From assembly GCF_011578285.1 (NCBI RefSeq), contig NZ_CP049916.1, positions 868,001-932,000 of the forward strand: a stretch of 64,000 nt of DNA, read 5' to 3'. The DNA is from Acinetobacter lanii (GTDB taxonomy: Bacteria > Pseudomonadota > Gammaproteobacteria > Pseudomonadales > Moraxellaceae). Below, piece by piece: positions 26,100 through 36,808 of the stretch. The notes under the pieces are model-generated. The model ran no database searches. It was not told the DNA's origin and saw nothing but the letters and a program-made list of their open reading frames with translations. Each line of letters starts with the position of its first letter. The first letter of the stretch is position 1. Made by a program: the position numbers and the translations under genes.

Positions 26100-29000
26100 T
26101 TAACCTACAGTTTGCAAATCTTGCAAGCGGTATACATCCATTGGTAATTTAATCGCTAAAGCTTGGCATACAGCTTCTGCACCGTTCAAGGTGGTGGTGT
26201 AATACACTTTGCCTTGAAGCGCAGAACGGCGAATCGAGAACGAATCTTCTTGCGCCTGTTTGCCCTCAGTTGTATTGATAATGAGGTGAACTTCGCCATT
26301 TTTCAAGCGGTCAACGATATTTGGACGACCTTCAGTGACTTTATTTACACGTTCGCACTCAATACCCGCTTGTTTGATCACGTCATAGGTACCACCAGTC
26401 GCGATCACTTTGAAGCCAAGATCAGTCAATTGTTTCGCAATGCTGACTGCACGAGGTTTATCCGAGTGACGTACAGACAAGAAAGCGTGTTTCACTTCAC
26501 CTGTCGTAGGTAGACCTGGTAAACGATCATTTGAGCCTAACACAGCTTTATAGAACGCTTCACCAAATGTTTTACCGACACCCATCACTTCGCCCGTAGA
26601 TTTCATTTCAGGGCCAAGAATTGGATCAACACCAGGGAATTTGTTGAATGGGAACACCGCTTCTTTCACAGAGAAGTAAGTCGGAATAATCTCTTTGGTG
26701 AATCCTTGAGATTCAAGAGATTGACCCGCCATACAACGTGCAGCCACTTTCGCTAAAGACTCACCGATACATTTAGAAACGAATGGCACTGTACGAGATG
26801 CACGTGGGTTCACTTCAAGAATGTATACGTCATCGCCTTTAACAGCAAACTGTACGTTCATCAAACCAATTACGCCAAGTTCTTTCGCCATTGCAACAGT
26901 TTGACGACGCATTTCGTCCTGAACATCTTTAGATAAAGAGTAAGGCGGAATCGAACATGCTGAGTCACCTGAGTGAATACCTGCTTGTTCGATGTGCTGC
27001 ATGATCCCGCCGATCACAACGTCTTTACCGTCGGATACGCAGTCTACATCCACTTCAATCGCATCATCGAGGAAGTGATCAAGAAGTACTGGCGCTTCAT
27101 TTGATGCTTGAACTGCATCACGTAAGTAGCGTTTGAGTTCGTCATCGTTGTATACGATTTCCATCGCACGACCACCCAGTACATACGAAGGACGTACCAC
27201 AAGTGGGTAACCCACTTTAGACGCTTCAGCCATACCTTCTTCAGCAGATTTTACGATGCTGTTGTTGGGTTGACGAAGTTGCAGACGTTGAATCATTTGT
27301 TGGAAACGTTCACGGTCTTCTGCACGGTCAATCGCATCAGGTGATGTACCAATGATTGGTGCACCCGCTTCTTCCAAAGCACGAGCCAATTTCAAAGGTG
27401 TTTGACCACCATACTGCACGATAATACCTTTAGGCTTCTCGATACGTACGATTTCAAGTACATCTTCAAGTGTAATTGGTTCGAAGTACAAACGATCAGA
27501 AGTGTCGTAATCTGTAGAAACTGTTTCAGGGTTACAGTTCACCATGATGGTTTCATAACCGTCTTCACGCATTGCAAGGGCAGCGTGTACACAGCAGTAA
27601 TCGAACTCGATCCCTTGACCAATACGGTTAGGACCACCACCGATCACCATGATCTTGTCACGCGTTGACGGATTTGCTTCACATTCTTCATCGTAAGTTG
27701 AGTACATGTAAGCAGTATCTGATTCGAACTCAGCCGCACAGGTATCGACACGTTTGTAAACTGGCGTTACGCCCAAGTTCCAACGGTGTTTACGGAATTG
27801 TTTTTGTGAAATGCCCATCAAGCCGGCAATACGAAGATCTGACAAACCTTTACGTTTAAATGCACGGATGTTATCCGCATTTAAATCACCAAAACCTAAA
27901 GTTTTGATTTGATTTTCAGTTTTAATGATGTCTTCGATTTGGATCAAGAACCAACGGTCGATGTTGGTTGCAGCAAAGACTTCGTCTAGCGTGAAGCCAT
28001 GACGAAACGCATCGCCTATGTACCAAATACGCTCAGGACCTGGCACTTTAAGTTCTTGAAGAATCTTGTCTTTCGCGCCATCAGCACCCAATTCGATTTT
28101 TTCATCGAAACCTGAAGCACCGACTTCAAGACCACGAAGGGCTTTTTGCATAGACTCTTGGAAGTTACGACCAATCGCCATCACTTCACCCACAGATTTC
28201 ATCTGCGTGGTTAAAGTTGCATCTGCTTGTGGGAATTTCTCGAAGTTGAAACGAGGAATTTTCGTTACAACATAGTCAATTGCTGGTTCAAACGATGCAG
28301 GCGTTGTACCACCAGTGATGTCATTTTTCAATTCATCAAGCGTATAACCAACTGCCAATTTCGCCGCGATTTTCGCAATTGGGAAACCCGTTGCTTTAGA
28401 CGCTAGGGCAGAAGAACGAGACACACGCGGGTTCATCTCGATCACAACCATACGACCAGTTTTCGGGCAAATACCAAACTGAACGTTAGAACCGCCTGTT
28501 TCAACACCAATTTCACGTAGTACCGCTAAAGATGCATTACGTAAAAGTTGGAATTCTTTATCTGTAAGCGTTTGCGCAGGGGCAACTGTGATTGAGTCAC
28601 CTGTGTGCACGCCCATTGGATCGAAGTTTTCAATGGTACATACAATGATACAGTTGTCGTTTTTGTCACGAACAACTTCCATTTCGTACTCTTTCCAACC
28701 AATTAAAGATTCATCGATCAATAATTGTTTGGTCGGAGACAGATCGAAACCGCGTTCACAGATTTCAATGAACTCTTCTTTATTGTATGCAATACCGCCG
28801 CCTGAACCACCCATCGTAAATGAAGGGCGGATAATCACAGGGAAGCCGAAACGTGCTTGAATCGCTAAAGCTTCTTCCATTGACTCGGCAATGTCAGCTT
28901 TCGGACATTCAAGACCGATTTTACGCATCGCTTGGTCGAACAATTTACGATCTTCAGCTTTTTCAATCGCTTCTTTGGTCGCACCAATCAATTCAACATT

Positions 29001-29333
29001 GTATTTTTCTAAAATACCGTTGGCATCAAGTGCAAGGGCACAGTTCAATGCCGTTTGACCACCCATGGTTGGAAGAACCGCGTCTGGGCGTTCTTTCTCG
29101 ATAATGGCTGCAACCGTTTGCCACGTAATCGGTTCGATATACGTTGCATCTGCCATGGTTGGGTCAGTCATAATCGTTGCAGGGTTAGAGTTAACAAGAA
29201 TAACTCGGTAACCTTCTTCACGAAGTGCTTTACATGCTTGTGCGCCTGAGTAATCGAACTCACACGCTTGACCAATCACGATTGGTCCCGCACCAATAAT
29301 TAAGATGCTTTTAATGTCTGTACGTTTAGCCAT
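26100..29333 (-). CDS. carB: Carbamoyl-phosphate synthase large subunit
   Basis: 1,077 residues, as expected. It makes carbamoyl phosphate from bicarbonate, ATP and glutamine-derived ammonia for arginine and pyrimidine synthesis. Two homologous ATP-grasp halves are visible (first begins [22 protein letters not shown]; second near [19 protein letters not shown]), then the oligomerisation region and a C-terminal MGS-like allosteric domain ([16 protein letters not shown]). It follows carA with a 13-bp gap, so the two are co-transcribed. Confidence 0.98.
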   Translation of the reverse strand: MAKRTDIKSILIIGAGPIVIGQACEFDYSGAQACKALREEGYRVILVNSNPATIMTDPTMADATYIEPITWQTVAAIIEKERPDAVLPTMGGQTALNCALALDANGILEKYNVELIGATKEAIEKAEDRKLFDQAMRKIGLECPKADIAESMEEALAIQARFGFPVIIRPSFTMGGSGGGIAYNKEEFIEICERGFDLSPTKQLLIDESLIGWKEYEMEVVRDKNDNCIIVCTIENFDPMGVHTGDSITVAPAQTLTDKEFQLLRNASLAVLREIGVETGGSNVQFGICPKTGRMVVIEMNPRVSRSSALASKATGFPIAKIAAKLAVGYTLDELKNDITGGTTPASFEPAIDYVVTKIPRFNFEKFPQADATLTTQMKSVGEVMAIGRNFQESMQKALRGLEVGASGFDEKIELGADGAKDKILQELKVPGPERIWYIGDAFRHGFTLDEVFAATNIDRWFLIQIEDIIKTENQIKTLGFGDLNADNIRAFKRKGLSDLRIAGLMGISQKQFRKHRWNLGVTPVYKRVDTCAAEFESDTAYMYSTYDEECEANPSTRDKIMVIGGGPNRIGQGIEFDYCCVHAALAMREDGYETIMVNCNPETVSTDYDTSDRLYFEPITLEDVLEIVRIEKPKGIIVQYGGQTPLKLARALEEAGAPIIGTSPDAIDRAEDRERFQQMIQRLQLRQPNNSIVKSAEEGMAEASKVGYPLVVRPSYVLGGRAMEIVYNDDELKRYLRDAVQASNEAPVLLDHFLDDAIEVDVDCVSDGKDVVIGGIMQHIEQAGIHSGDSACSIPPYSLSKDVQDEMRRQTVAMAKELGVIGLMNVQFAVKGDDVYILEVNPRASRTVPFVSKCIGESLAKVAARCMAGQSLESQGFTKEIIPTYFSVKEAVFPFNKFPGVDPILGPEMKSTGEVMGVGKTFGEAFYKAVLGSNDRLPGLPTTGEVKHAFLSVRHSDKPRAVSIAKQLTDLGFKVIATGGTYDVIKQAGIECERVNKVTEGRPNIVDRLKNGEVHLIINTTEGKQAQEDSFSIRRSALQGKVYYTTTLNGAEAVCQALAIKLPMDVYRLQDLQTVG

Positions 29334-29346
29334 GATTGCTCCTTAA

Positions 29347-30489
29347 TTACTTCTTAGATGCTTCAATAAGTTCGATAAAATGATCGAACAATGGTGCGCA
29401 GTCATGTGGACCAGGGCTTGCTTCAGGGTGACCTTGGAAGCTGAACGCAGGTTTGTCTGTACGATGAATCCCTTGCAGGGTTTGGTCGAACAAAGATTTG
29501 TGCGTTGCTTTTAGGTTTGCAGGCAAAGTGTCGAAATCTACCGCGAAGCCGTGGTTTTGCGAAGTAATCATCACCGTACCTGTTTCTATGTTTTGAACAG
29601 GATGGTTGGCACCGTGGTGGCCGTGAGGCATTTTTACTGTTTTTGCACCTGATGCAAGTGCAAGAATTTGGTGACCCAAGCAAATACCAAAGACAGGTAC
29701 ATTGCGAGCGTCTTCTACGATCGTTTTTACAGCTTCAATTGCGTAGTCACATGCAGCTGGATCGCCAGGACCGTTCGATAAGAACACGCCATCTGGATTC
29801 AACGCAAGTACATCAGCAGCAGGAGTTTGCGCAGGCACGACAGTCAATTTACAACCGCGGTCTGCGAGCATACGTAGGATGTTGGTTTTGACACCGTAAT
29901 CGTATGCAACAACATGGAATTTAAGTTCAGGTTGTTTAAAGCCTTGGCCAAGCGTCCAAGAGCCTTCAGTCCATTCAAAGCCGGTCGGATCACAGCATTC
30001 TTTAGCAAGGTCTAAACCATTTAAACCGCCAAATGCACGTGCTTTTTCTAAAGCTTGTTCTTCTGTAATATTTTCGCCAGCAAGGATGCAACCGTTTTGC
30101 GCACCTTTATCACGCAAAATACGTGTTAATCGTCGAGTATCGATATCAGCAATCGCAACAACATTATGCTCAACCAAGTATTCACTTAAAGACTGAGTTG
30201 CGCGGAAGTTACTGTGTAATAAAGGCAAATCACGGATAACTAAACCGTTTGCCCATACTTTATGAATGCGACCTGATTCTGCATCTTCTTCATTGCATCC
30301 TGTATTACCAATATGTGGGTAAGTCAGGGTAACTAATTGTTGTGCGTAACTTGGGTCAGTCAAAATTTCTTGATAGCCAGTCATGGCAGTGTTAAAAACG
30401 ACTTCACCAGTCGTACTACCCGATGCGCCAATCGAAATACCTTTAAAGATAGTTCCGTCGGCAAGGGCTAAAATTGCTGGGGTGCTCAA
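29347..30489 (-). CDS. carA: Carbamoyl-phosphate synthase small subunit
   Basis: 380-residue glutaminase subunit that feeds ammonia to CarB. The N-terminal CPSase small-chain domain ([21 protein letters not shown]) precedes a class I glutamine amidotransferase domain with the nucleophile in FGICLGHQ (about residue 268) and the His/Glu pair in GHPEASPGP. It is first gene of the carAB operon, preceded by an attenuator-like leader. Confidence 0.98.
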   Translation of the reverse strand: MSTPAILALADGTIFKGISIGASGSTTGEVVFNTAMTGYQEILTDPSYAQQLVTLTYPHIGNTGCNEEDAESGRIHKVWANGLVIRDLPLLHSNFRATQSLSEYLVEHNVVAIADIDTRRLTRILRDKGAQNGCILAGENITEEQALEKARAFGGLNGLDLAKECCDPTGFEWTEGSWTLGQGFKQPELKFHVVAYDYGVKTNILRMLADRGCKLTVVPAQTPAADVLALNPDGVFLSNGPGDPAACDYAIEAVKTIVEDARNVPVFGICLGHQILALASGAKTVKMPHGHHGANHPVQNIETGTVMITSQNHGFAVDFDTLPANLKATHKSLFDQTLQGIHRTDKPAFSFQGHPEASPGPHDCAPLFDHFIELIEASKK

Positions 30490-30519
30490 ACCAAAGCTCC
30501 TGAAATTTAGGCTGTAAAA

Positions 30520-30582
30520 AAGCGAGAAGACGAAAAAAAAGGAAGGCTATTTTTAAACCTACCCTCCCTTGTCTGCTCGCTT
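30520..30582 (-). promoter_or_regulatory. Attenuator-like leader of carAB
   Basis: On the minus strand between promoter and carA start, an inner hairpin (GGAGGG with CCUUCC, 30541-30569) is followed by eight U (30533-30540). An outer stem (AAGCGAG-C-AGAC at 30571-30582 with GUCU-U-CUCGCUU at 30520-30531) encloses it and is itself followed by six U. Nested hairpins each with a U-run suggest transcription attenuation. Pyrimidine or arginine control is inferred from the operon's function; no clear leader peptide was recognised. Confidence 0.55.
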
Positions 30583-30596
30583 GAACTTAACACGGC

Positions 30597-30625
30597 ATTA
30601 TACGGAGGAAGTGCTATGAAGTCCA
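30597..30625 (-). promoter_or_regulatory. Candidate sigma70 promoter of carAB
   Basis: On the minus strand, -35 TGGACT (30620-30625) and a perfect -10 TATAAT (30597-30602) are separated by 17 bp, putting the transcription start near 30590, upstream of the leader hairpins. Confidence 0.65.
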
Positions 30626-30795
30626 TTGTATTTGTCGTGAATAAGTAAGATATATGGCTTGTGTTTTGACTAAAAGTCTGCTTTTTGTACAGGAATAAAA
30701 AGTGTAAGAATTTAAGAATTGTTTAACAATTCAAAAGTTAAGTTTTATCAAGCTCGATTAATCTGATTCCTAATGACCCAAAAGAGGATAAGATC

Positions 30796-31269
30796 ATGAC
30801 GGCTAAAGAGAAAACCCTAGAAGCAAAAACTGAAACAGCTTCAACGCTCAAACAAAATGTCACCAACAGCCTAAAAGAGGGTACGGAAAAGTTAGAAAAA
30901 ATCGCCAAAGTAGCCAAGACTGAAGCAGTGGACGTGGTCACACAAACCCAAGACAAAATCACGGCTGAAGCCGAAGGCTTAAATGAGACTGTTCAATCTC
31001 AATTGGCAAGTTTTAAGCAAGAATTGTTCAGCCGACTTGATGTGATTAAAAGTCAGGTCAATTTGTCTCAGAAAGATCTGATCGAACTGAAAGACTTTAT
31101 TAAGGCAGAACTCAATACCGTAGTGGAAGATTTAAGCAAACTGGGTAAAGCGTTAAAACAAGATGTTAGTCAGATTTCTTTAAAACATAAAGATCAATTG
31201 ACCGATACTTTTAAACGCTCTAAAGAACATACATTAGAAGCGTGGCATAAGGTGTCAACTAAACAGTAG
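30796..31269 (+). CDS. Coiled-coil, phasin-like protein of unknown function
   Basis: 157 residues, rich in Lys, Glu, Ala, Thr and Gln with almost no aromatic residues and no signal peptide; it reads as one long amphipathic helix. The repeated lysine-rich TxK pattern and SQLASFKQELFSRLDVI resemble phasins or apolipoprotein-like helical proteins. The start is preceded by AGAGGATAAGATC. It stands alone and has its own terminator. Function not recognised. Confidence 0.75.
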   Translation: MTAKEKTLEAKTETASTLKQNVTNSLKEGTEKLEKIAKVAKTEAVDVVTQTQDKITAEAEGLNETVQSQLASFKQELFSRLDVIKSQVNLSQKDLIELKDFIKAELNTVVEDLSKLGKALKQDVSQISLKHKDQLTDTFKRSKEHTLEAWHKVSTKQ

Positions 31270-31333
31270 TTAAAAAATAGTTATGAACGATTGGATCGCT
31301 GATTTAAGCTTTATAAGCCAAATGCTAGACATA

Positions 31334-31363
31334 AAAAAGTGAGGTCAAATGCCTCACTTTTTT
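31334..31363. terminator. Bidirectional terminator
   Basis: AAAAAAGTGAGG pairs with CCTCACTTTTTT, serving the coiled-coil gene and the convergent DOMON-like gene. Confidence 0.9.
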
Positions 31364-31408
31364 ATTTAAATCCAATTAATCTGAATTCTCAAGGAATCGA
31401 GCAATTAA

Positions 31409-31945
31409 TTAGAAGACATGCAGCCAATCACGTTTATTGTGGAAGTCTGCATTGGGACTACTATGCTGCATTGCATAATAGTGAGTGCCTTTACTGGTTT
31501 TGAATACTGCAGTCAGACCCATAAACAGATCAGCCCATTTGAGTTTGTTGCTCAACATGAACTCAGTGAGATCCACACTTACGCTTAAACCATAATGGGT
31601 TTTTTTCAACTGATTTAAATCAATATCATATGCAGCTTGTGGCGGCATATCTTCTGGATAGCGATATTCTTCAAATTGATAGGCTTGCCAAGCTTCAGAA
31701 GGGGACAGATTAATCTCACGATAATAATCTTCGCCTTTTACCCCAATGAAAATCTCAAAGCAGGTTTCTTCCCAAAGGAAATCCTGACGCGGATGTCCTG
31801 CAACCATAGGAGGGAACTCAATCAATTGATTGGAGTCACGTAGCCAGTAACCTACATTTAAGGTGTAAGGACTGATTTGCTCAACCGCTGCCACGAGTGA
31901 TACATCGAAGAAGCGATCAAAAGCATTTAATTCATAACTTGCCAT
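31409..31945 (-). CDS. DOMON-like domain protein
   Basis: 178 residues, no signal peptide, about one beta-sandwich domain in size. Motifs LNVGYWLRDS, LWEETCFEIFIG, YREINLSPSEAWQAYQFEEYR and NADFHNKRDWLHVF match bacterial DOMON-like (CBM9-like) proteins, as far as I can judge. No enzyme motif is visible. It is followed, 21 bp upstream on the same strand, by yhbY, so they may be co-transcribed. Confidence 0.75.
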   Translation of the reverse strand: MASYELNAFDRFFDVSLVAAVEQISPYTLNVGYWLRDSNQLIEFPPMVAGHPRQDFLWEETCFEIFIGVKGEDYYREINLSPSEAWQAYQFEEYRYPEDMPPQAAYDIDLNQLKKTHYGLSVSVDLTEFMLSNKLKWADLFMGLTAVFKTSKGTHYYAMQHSSPNADFHNKRDWLHVF

Positions 31946-31966
31946 GCAGCGAGAGCTCTAGATCAA

Positions 31967-32290
31967 TTAGTTAGATAAATGCGCGTGACGAACCAAGTTA
32001 GATAATTTTTGATTTTGTTTCGGTGCTTTTTTATAAAGCAAAACAATTTTACCAATGGTTTGTACGATTTGCGCTTCAGTCGCTTGTGCAATTTCGTCAA
32101 TTAACGCAGCACGCGCTTCACGATCTTCAGCCACGATTTTCACTTTAATCAATTCGTGATCGTTTAAAGCACGGTTTGTTTCTTCAATGACATTTTCAGT
32201 CAAACCTTGACCACCCAACATCACCACTGGGTTAAGTGCATGTCCGATTTGACGCAGACGTTTGCGTTCCTGAATAGATAAAGCCGCCAT
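31967..32290 (-). CDS. yhbY: YhbY family RNA-binding (CRM domain) protein
   Basis: 107 residues. The CRM fold is recognised by QERKRLRQIGHALNPVVMLG and the GGQGLTENV loop, which corresponds to the GxxG RNA-binding turn. Family members bind pre-50S ribosomes and act in 23S rRNA assembly. It is divergent from rlmE, another 23S rRNA maturation gene, a neighbourhood also known in E. coli. Confidence 0.93.
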   Translation of the reverse strand: MAALSIQERKRLRQIGHALNPVVMLGGQGLTENVIEETNRALNDHELIKVKIVAEDREARAALIDEIAQATEAQIVQTIGKIVLLYKKAPKQNQKLSNLVRHAHLSN

Positions 32291-32593
32291 AAAGATAACC
32301 TAATTTTAAAAACGACTTAGTATAGCAAATTTGTAGGTTTAAACGCTGTAAATTCTGAAACCTGTAACAAAGATTTATTCAGCGGATTTTTTAGAAAAAA
32401 GCGCGATATCGATTTGATTGTTAAATCGACAAATACAATCATAGCTAAATACGTTGATTGCATAAATTAATCGATTAATATCATTCAAAAAAACAAGCAT
32501 ACTGATGCTGATTTAGATACAGATGATTACTGCACAGTATCGAAATTTGACGTACAATCAGAAGTTATATGTTGATATGTATTTATAGAAGTT
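32291..32593. other. Divergent promoter region between yhbY and rlmE
   Basis: No gene seen in about 300 bp. The DNA is AT-rich with candidate promoter words on the plus strand (TTGACG near 32548), none strong enough to call a start site. Confidence 0.5.
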
Positions 32594-33244
32594 ATGGCGA
32601 CGCGCATTACCAATCAAAAGTTATCTAAAAGTAGCCGTGAGTGGATGAGAGAACACTTAGATGATCCTTTTGTAAAAAAAGCACAGAAGGAAGGCTATCG
32701 CGCTCGAGCAGCTTATAAACTCTTAGAAATGCAAGAAAAATATAAGCTCATCAAGCCGGGCATGGTGGTGGTTGACTTGGGTGCTGCACCAGGCAGTTGG
32801 TCACAAATCGCAGGTAAATTGGTGGGTTCAAAAGGCATCGTGATTGCATCCGACATTTTACCAATGGATGCATTACCCGATGTAACCTTCTTACAAGGCG
32901 ACTTCCGTGAAGAAGAAGTCTTCGAAAAATTGTTAAATATTTTAGATGGACGTGCCGTAGACGTTGTAATTTCAGATATGGCCCCCAATACATCAGGTAA
33001 TAAGGCTGTTGATCAACCGCGTCAGATTTATCTTTGTGAACTTGCACTCGACTTCGCCAACAAAGTTTTGGGCCCTAAAGGTCAATTTGTGGTAAAAGTT
33101 TTCCAAGGCACAGGTTTTGATGAATTTCGTAAGCAAGTGGTGGACAGTTTTACCGTATTGAAAACAGCGAAACCTGCTGCTTCTCGTGCGCGTTCTAAAG
33201 AAGTTTTTTTAATTGGACAGGGCCGTAAAAAGAATTCGCAGTAA
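32594..33244 (+). CDS. rlmE: 23S rRNA 2'-O-ribose U2552 methyltransferase
   Basis: 216-residue RrmJ/FtsJ enzyme that methylates U2552 in the 50S A loop, using SAM. SAM motif I is DLGAAPGSWSQ (residues 61-71); SDMAPNTSG follows, and the K-D-K-E tetrad is represented by the Lys in RAAYKLLEM, the Asp in SDMAPN, the Lys in FVVKVFQG and the Glu in RSKEVFLIG. It sits directly before ftsH, as in many Proteobacteria. Confidence 0.97.
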   Translation: MATRITNQKLSKSSREWMREHLDDPFVKKAQKEGYRARAAYKLLEMQEKYKLIKPGMVVVDLGAAPGSWSQIAGKLVGSKGIVIASDILPMDALPDVTFLQGDFREEEVFEKLLNILDGRAVDVVISDMAPNTSGNKAVDQPRQIYLCELALDFANKVLGPKGQFVVKVFQGTGFDEFRKQVVDSFTVLKTAKPAASRARSKEVFLIGQGRKKNSQ

Positions 33245-33267
33245 AGACCACTTGCCAAGTCGTCAAA

Positions 33268-33297
33268 AAATGTGCATTTTGTACTATTTGCACATTT
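33268..33297 (+). other. Hairpin between rlmE and ftsH
   Basis: AAATGTGCA and TGCACATTT form a 9-bp stem with a 12-nt loop and no good U-run. It may stabilise an mRNA end or attenuate read-through rather than terminate. Confidence 0.5.
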
Positions 33298-33384
33298 TGT
33301 TAGTGCGAACCGATTTACATGCTTTTTGTTAACGGTCACCCAACTGTGGGCATGATCAAATTAGATTGATATGGGAATAAAGCT

Positions 33385-35283
33385 TTGAGCGATCTCTTCA
33401 AAAATGCCGTTTTGTGGCTTGTGATACTAGGTGTGCTGATCTTAATCTTCAGCAACATTAGTGACCGAGATAAGCCTGCTGCATTAAATTATTCAGAATT
33501 TATTGCATCGGTGAATGCTGGTCAAATTAAGCAAGTCATCATTGACGGCGAAAGAATAAGTGGCGAAAAAACAAATGGTTCTCCTTTTGAAAGCATTCGC
33601 CCAGCAGTTCAAGACCCTGAATTGATGCCAAATCTCATCAAACATAACGTTGTTGTTGAAGGTACTGCACCGCAACGTCAAGGTTTGTTGATGCAACTTC
33701 TAATTGCAAGTTTCCCTGTACTGTTAATCATTCTGTTATTCATGTTCTTCATGCGCAACATGGGTGGTGGTGCCGGGGGTAAAAACGGCCCAATGAGCTT
33801 TGGTAAGTCAAAAGCCAAGATGCTCTCTGAAGACCAAATCAAAATTACCTTTGGTGATGTTGCAGGCTGTGACGAAGCAAAACAAGAAGTGGTTGAAATC
33901 GTTGATTTCTTAAAAGACCCAACTAAATTTAAACGCTTAGGTGCAAGCATTCCGCGTGGTGTGCTGATGGTGGGTCCTCCAGGTACGGGTAAAACCTTAC
34001 TTGCGAAAGCGATTGCGGGTGAAGCGAAAGTTCCATTCTTTAGCATTTCAGGCTCTGACTTTGTTGAAATGTTCGTGGGTGTGGGTGCCTCTCGTGTCCG
34101 TGATATGTTTGAACAAGCCAAACGCCATGCGCCATGTATCATCTTTATTGATGAGATTGATGCAGTGGGTCGTCACCGTGGTTCGGGTACCGGTGGTGGT
34201 CATGATGAGCGTGAGCAAACACTGAACCAAATGTTGGTTGAGATGGATGGTTTCGAAGGCAATGAAGGCATTATCGTGATTGCTGCCACCAACCGTGCAG
34301 ACGTATTGGATAAAGCCTTACTTCGTCCGGGTCGTTTTGACCGTCAAGTGATGGTGGGTTTACCTGACATCAAAGGTCGTGAACAGATCTTAAATGTGCA
34401 TTTGAAAAAATTGCCTTCTGTAACAGGTGTCGATGTTGGTGTGCTTGCACGTGGTACACCGGGCTTCTCGGGTGCGCAATTGGCAAACTTGATTAACGAA
34501 GCTGCTTTGTTTGCTGCTCGCCGTAATAAAAATACGGTTGATATGCACGACTTTGAAGATGCCAAAGACAAATTGTTTATGGGGCCTGAGCGTAAATCGA
34601 TGGTGCTTCGTGAAGAAGAGCGTCGTGCTACGGCTTATCATGAAGCAGGTCATGCGATTGTGGCTGAAATGCTACCGGGTACAGACCCTGTGCATAAAGT
34701 AACGATTATGCCGCGTGGTTGGGCATTGGGTGTGACTTGGCAATTGCCTGAGCAAGATGCGATTAGCCATTATAAAGACAAAATGTTGAATGAACTTTCG
34801 ATTTTGTTTGGTGGTCGTATTGCGGAAGAAGTCTTCATCAATCAAATGTCAACCGGTGCTTCGAATGACTTTGAACGTGCAACCAAAATGGCACGTGCAA
34901 TGGTGACCAAGTACGGTATGTCTGAAAAGATGGGTGTGATGGTCTATGAAGATGATTCTCAGCAATCCTTTATGGGCAATATTGGTAGCCGTACCATTTC
35001 AGAAACGACTCAACTTGAGATCGATCGTGAAGTGCGCCGCATTTTGGATGAGCAGTATAAAGTTGCGCGTGATATCTTGGAAAATAACAAAGATATCGCA
35101 CATGCCATGGTGAAAGCTTTGATGGAATGGGAAACCATTGATCGTGAGCAAATCCGTGACATTATGGAAGGTCGTGAGCCAAATCCACCGAAGGTGTATG
35201 TTGCAGAGAATCCTGTGCTTGATGTAACACCCGCGGACAGTGCGACAACACCACCGCCGTTACCATCTTTGCCGAAAGTTTAA
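33385..35283 (+). CDS. ftsH: ATP-dependent zinc metalloprotease FtsH
   Basis: 632-residue inner-membrane AAA+ protease that degrades misfolded membrane proteins and regulatory substrates. Two transmembrane helices (~9-25 and ~103-123) flank a periplasmic domain. Walker A is GPPGTGKT (197-204), Walker [10 protein letters not shown] (252-260), the second region of homology includes LLRPGRFDR, and the zinc site is HEAGH (419-423). The start is TTG (33385) behind GGGA; no in-frame ATG fits better. The C-terminus is Pro-rich ([10 protein letters not shown]). Confidence 0.97.
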   Translation: MSDLFKNAVLWLVILGVLILIFSNISDRDKPAALNYSEFIASVNAGQIKQVIIDGERISGEKTNGSPFESIRPAVQDPELMPNLIKHNVVVEGTAPQRQGLLMQLLIASFPVLLIILLFMFFMRNMGGGAGGKNGPMSFGKSKAKMLSEDQIKITFGDVAGCDEAKQEVVEIVDFLKDPTKFKRLGASIPRGVLMVGPPGTGKTLLAKAIAGEAKVPFFSISGSDFVEMFVGVGASRVRDMFEQAKRHAPCIIFIDEIDAVGRHRGSGTGGGHDEREQTLNQMLVEMDGFEGNEGIIVIAATNRADVLDKALLRPGRFDRQVMVGLPDIKGREQILNVHLKKLPSVTGVDVGVLARGTPGFSGAQLANLINEAALFAARRNKNTVDMHDFEDAKDKLFMGPERKSMVLREEERRATAYHEAGHAIVAEMLPGTDPVHKVTIMPRGWALGVTWQLPEQDAISHYKDKMLNELSILFGGRIAEEVFINQMSTGASNDFERATKMARAMVTKYGMSEKMGVMVYEDDSQQSFMGNIGSRTISETTQLEIDREVRRILDEQYKVARDILENNKDIAHAMVKALMEWETIDREQIRDIMEGREPNPPKVYVAENPVLDVTPADSATTPPPLPSLPKV

Positions 35284-35297
35284 GATTGTAAATTAAT

Positions 35298-35328
35298 AAA
35301 AAGAGTCTCTGTGGAGGCTCTTTTTTTT
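35298..35328 (+). terminator. Terminator of ftsH
   Basis: AAAGAG-CTC/GAG-CTCTTT stem followed by eight U. Confidence 0.85.
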
Positions 35329-35415
35329 ATCTTGCAAACATTCTGCATAAAACAAATGACAGCTTGAAAATATCTCTTGCTAGAATAAAGCGATAGAACA
35401 GTAAGGAAATTTGAC

Positions 35416-36267
35416 ATGCAACTCATGCCCTTGCCACAACGAACTTTGCAATGTGGAAAACTCAGTCTGGATTTATCTCAACCGCATGTGATGGGGATTT
35501 TAAATGTCACGCCAGATTCGTTTAGTGATGGTGGGCAGCACAATGAGGTGAATCAAGCGGTCGCATTTGCCTTAGAAATGATTGGAGATGGTGCAACAGT
35601 CATTGATATTGGAGGGGAGTCTACACGACCGGGTGCTTCGCCTGTGGCTGTAGAAGAAGAGATTCGCCGTGTAGTTCCTGTGGTAGAGGCTTTAGCACAA
35701 CATGATGTGGTGATCTCTATTGATACCTCAGAGCCTGAAGTGATCAAAGCTGCCGTGCAAGCAGGGGCGCATATTTGGAATGATGTGCGTGCGCTTACAC
35801 GACCTCACGCCTTAGCAACAGCGGCTGAGTTGAATATACCGGTTATGATTATGCATATGCGGGGTGAGCCCACCACAATGAATGCTTTGGATCAATACAA
35901 GGATGTAACTGAAGATGTGATGGCTGAACTCAAGCAAAGCATCGATGATGCTTTAAAGGCAGGAGTCAAGCCTGAAAACATTGTGATTGACCCAGGTTTT
36001 GGTTTTGCCAAAAATGCACAGCAAAATTTAAAACTACTGAATGAATTTCATAAGTTAAACAGTTTGGGTTATCCAATTTTATCGGCTCTTTCCCGTAAGC
36101 GCTTTATTGGTGAAGCCCTTGGTGGTGTAGATGCGCAGCAACGTGCTGTAGGCTCTGTGATGGGGCATATGCTGAGTATTCAGCAGGGTGCCTGTATGGT
36201 GAGAGCGCATGATGTTAAAGCGATGGTTGATGCGATTAAGGTCTGGTCAGCAATGCAAAATGCTTGA
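35416..36267 (+). CDS. folP: Dihydropteroate synthase
   Basis: 283 residues. It condenses 6-hydroxymethyl-dihydropterin diphosphate with p-aminobenzoate in folate synthesis and is the sulfonamide target. Pterin-binding motifs are intact: LNVTPDSFSDGG, GGESTRPGA, and IDPGFGFAKN; the C-terminal SRKRFIGE carries the conserved Ser-Arg-Lys. It follows ftsH as in E. coli, but the ftsH terminator and a 130-bp gap imply its own promoter. glmM, usually next, is absent here. Confidence 0.97.
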   Translation: MQLMPLPQRTLQCGKLSLDLSQPHVMGILNVTPDSFSDGGQHNEVNQAVAFALEMIGDGATVIDIGGESTRPGASPVAVEEEIRRVVPVVEALAQHDVVISIDTSEPEVIKAAVQAGAHIWNDVRALTRPHALATAAELNIPVMIMHMRGEPTTMNALDQYKDVTEDVMAELKQSIDDALKAGVKPENIVIDPGFGFAKNAQQNLKLLNEFHKLNSLGYPILSALSRKRFIGEALGGVDAQQRAVGSVMGHMLSIQQGACMVRAHDVKAMVDAIKVWSAMQNA

Positions 36268-36478
36268 TCTTAGGTAAGGATTAGATTTATTTGATACAGT
36301 TCACATTTTTGGCGAGATAATTTAGACTTTAGTTGTAAACGTTTTTACGATGAAAAATAATATTTTAAATATACTTTTGGTTGGGTAAATCAATTAATTT
36401 GTTTTTAATATTAGGTGAATTGTATCGTTTGTGGTATATAAACTCGGTTTTTGTTAATGCTAAAATTTGAGCTTTAAT

Positions 36479-36790
36479 ATGTTTAACGATTTACTCCTCC
36501 CAATGTTTGATGATGAATATTATCCAGATATTCTAGTTGCTGAAGTGAAGCAACTCATTGAGCAGTTTGCCAAAAAGGTAGCAAAAGCCAAATCTGATGA
36601 TGATATTTACCGTTTCGCAGGTGAAACAGTAATTGAAATTAATGAAATGAAGCCGCAGTTTGAAGACCTGGAATCATCTTTGGATGATACGGCCGCGGAT
36701 TATATTGCTGAAGCCATGATGATGGTGGTACAAGACGAAGGCTATCTCGAAATTGAGATGGAAGAATTGGTATCAAATAGAGAGTGGTAA
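36479..36790 (+). CDS. DUF5713-like small acidic protein
   Basis: 103 residues, strongly acidic and mostly helical, no signal peptide. Motifs DEYYPDILVAEVKQLIEQFA, ETVIEINEM and ADYIAEAMMMVVQDEGY resemble the DUF5713 family. I prefer ATG 36479 over an upstream TTG at 36467. Function unknown. Its terminator stem begins inside the coding sequence. Confidence 0.7.
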   Translation: MFNDLLLPMFDDEYYPDILVAEVKQLIEQFAKKVAKAKSDDDIYRFAGETVIEINEMKPQFEDLESSLDDTAADYIAEAMMMVVQDEGYLEIEMEELVSNREW

Positions 36791-36808
36791 ATCACTCTCT
36801 ATTTTTTT
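36777..36808. terminator. Terminator overlapping a stop codon
   Basis: Perfect 10-bp stem ATAGAGAGTG/CACTCTCTAT with a 6-nt loop that contains the TAA stop of the DUF5713 gene, then seven U. The convergent gene's stop codon lies in the same stem. Confidence 0.85.

Noticed and set aside
26163..29249. Plus-strand ORFs opposite carB
   Set aside because: Shadows of a strongly conserved gene with no independent start signals.
30738..30962. Minus-strand ORF overlapping the coiled-coil gene, as a possible carA leader peptide
   Set aside because: It lies upstream of the predicted carAB promoter and antisense to a better-supported gene.
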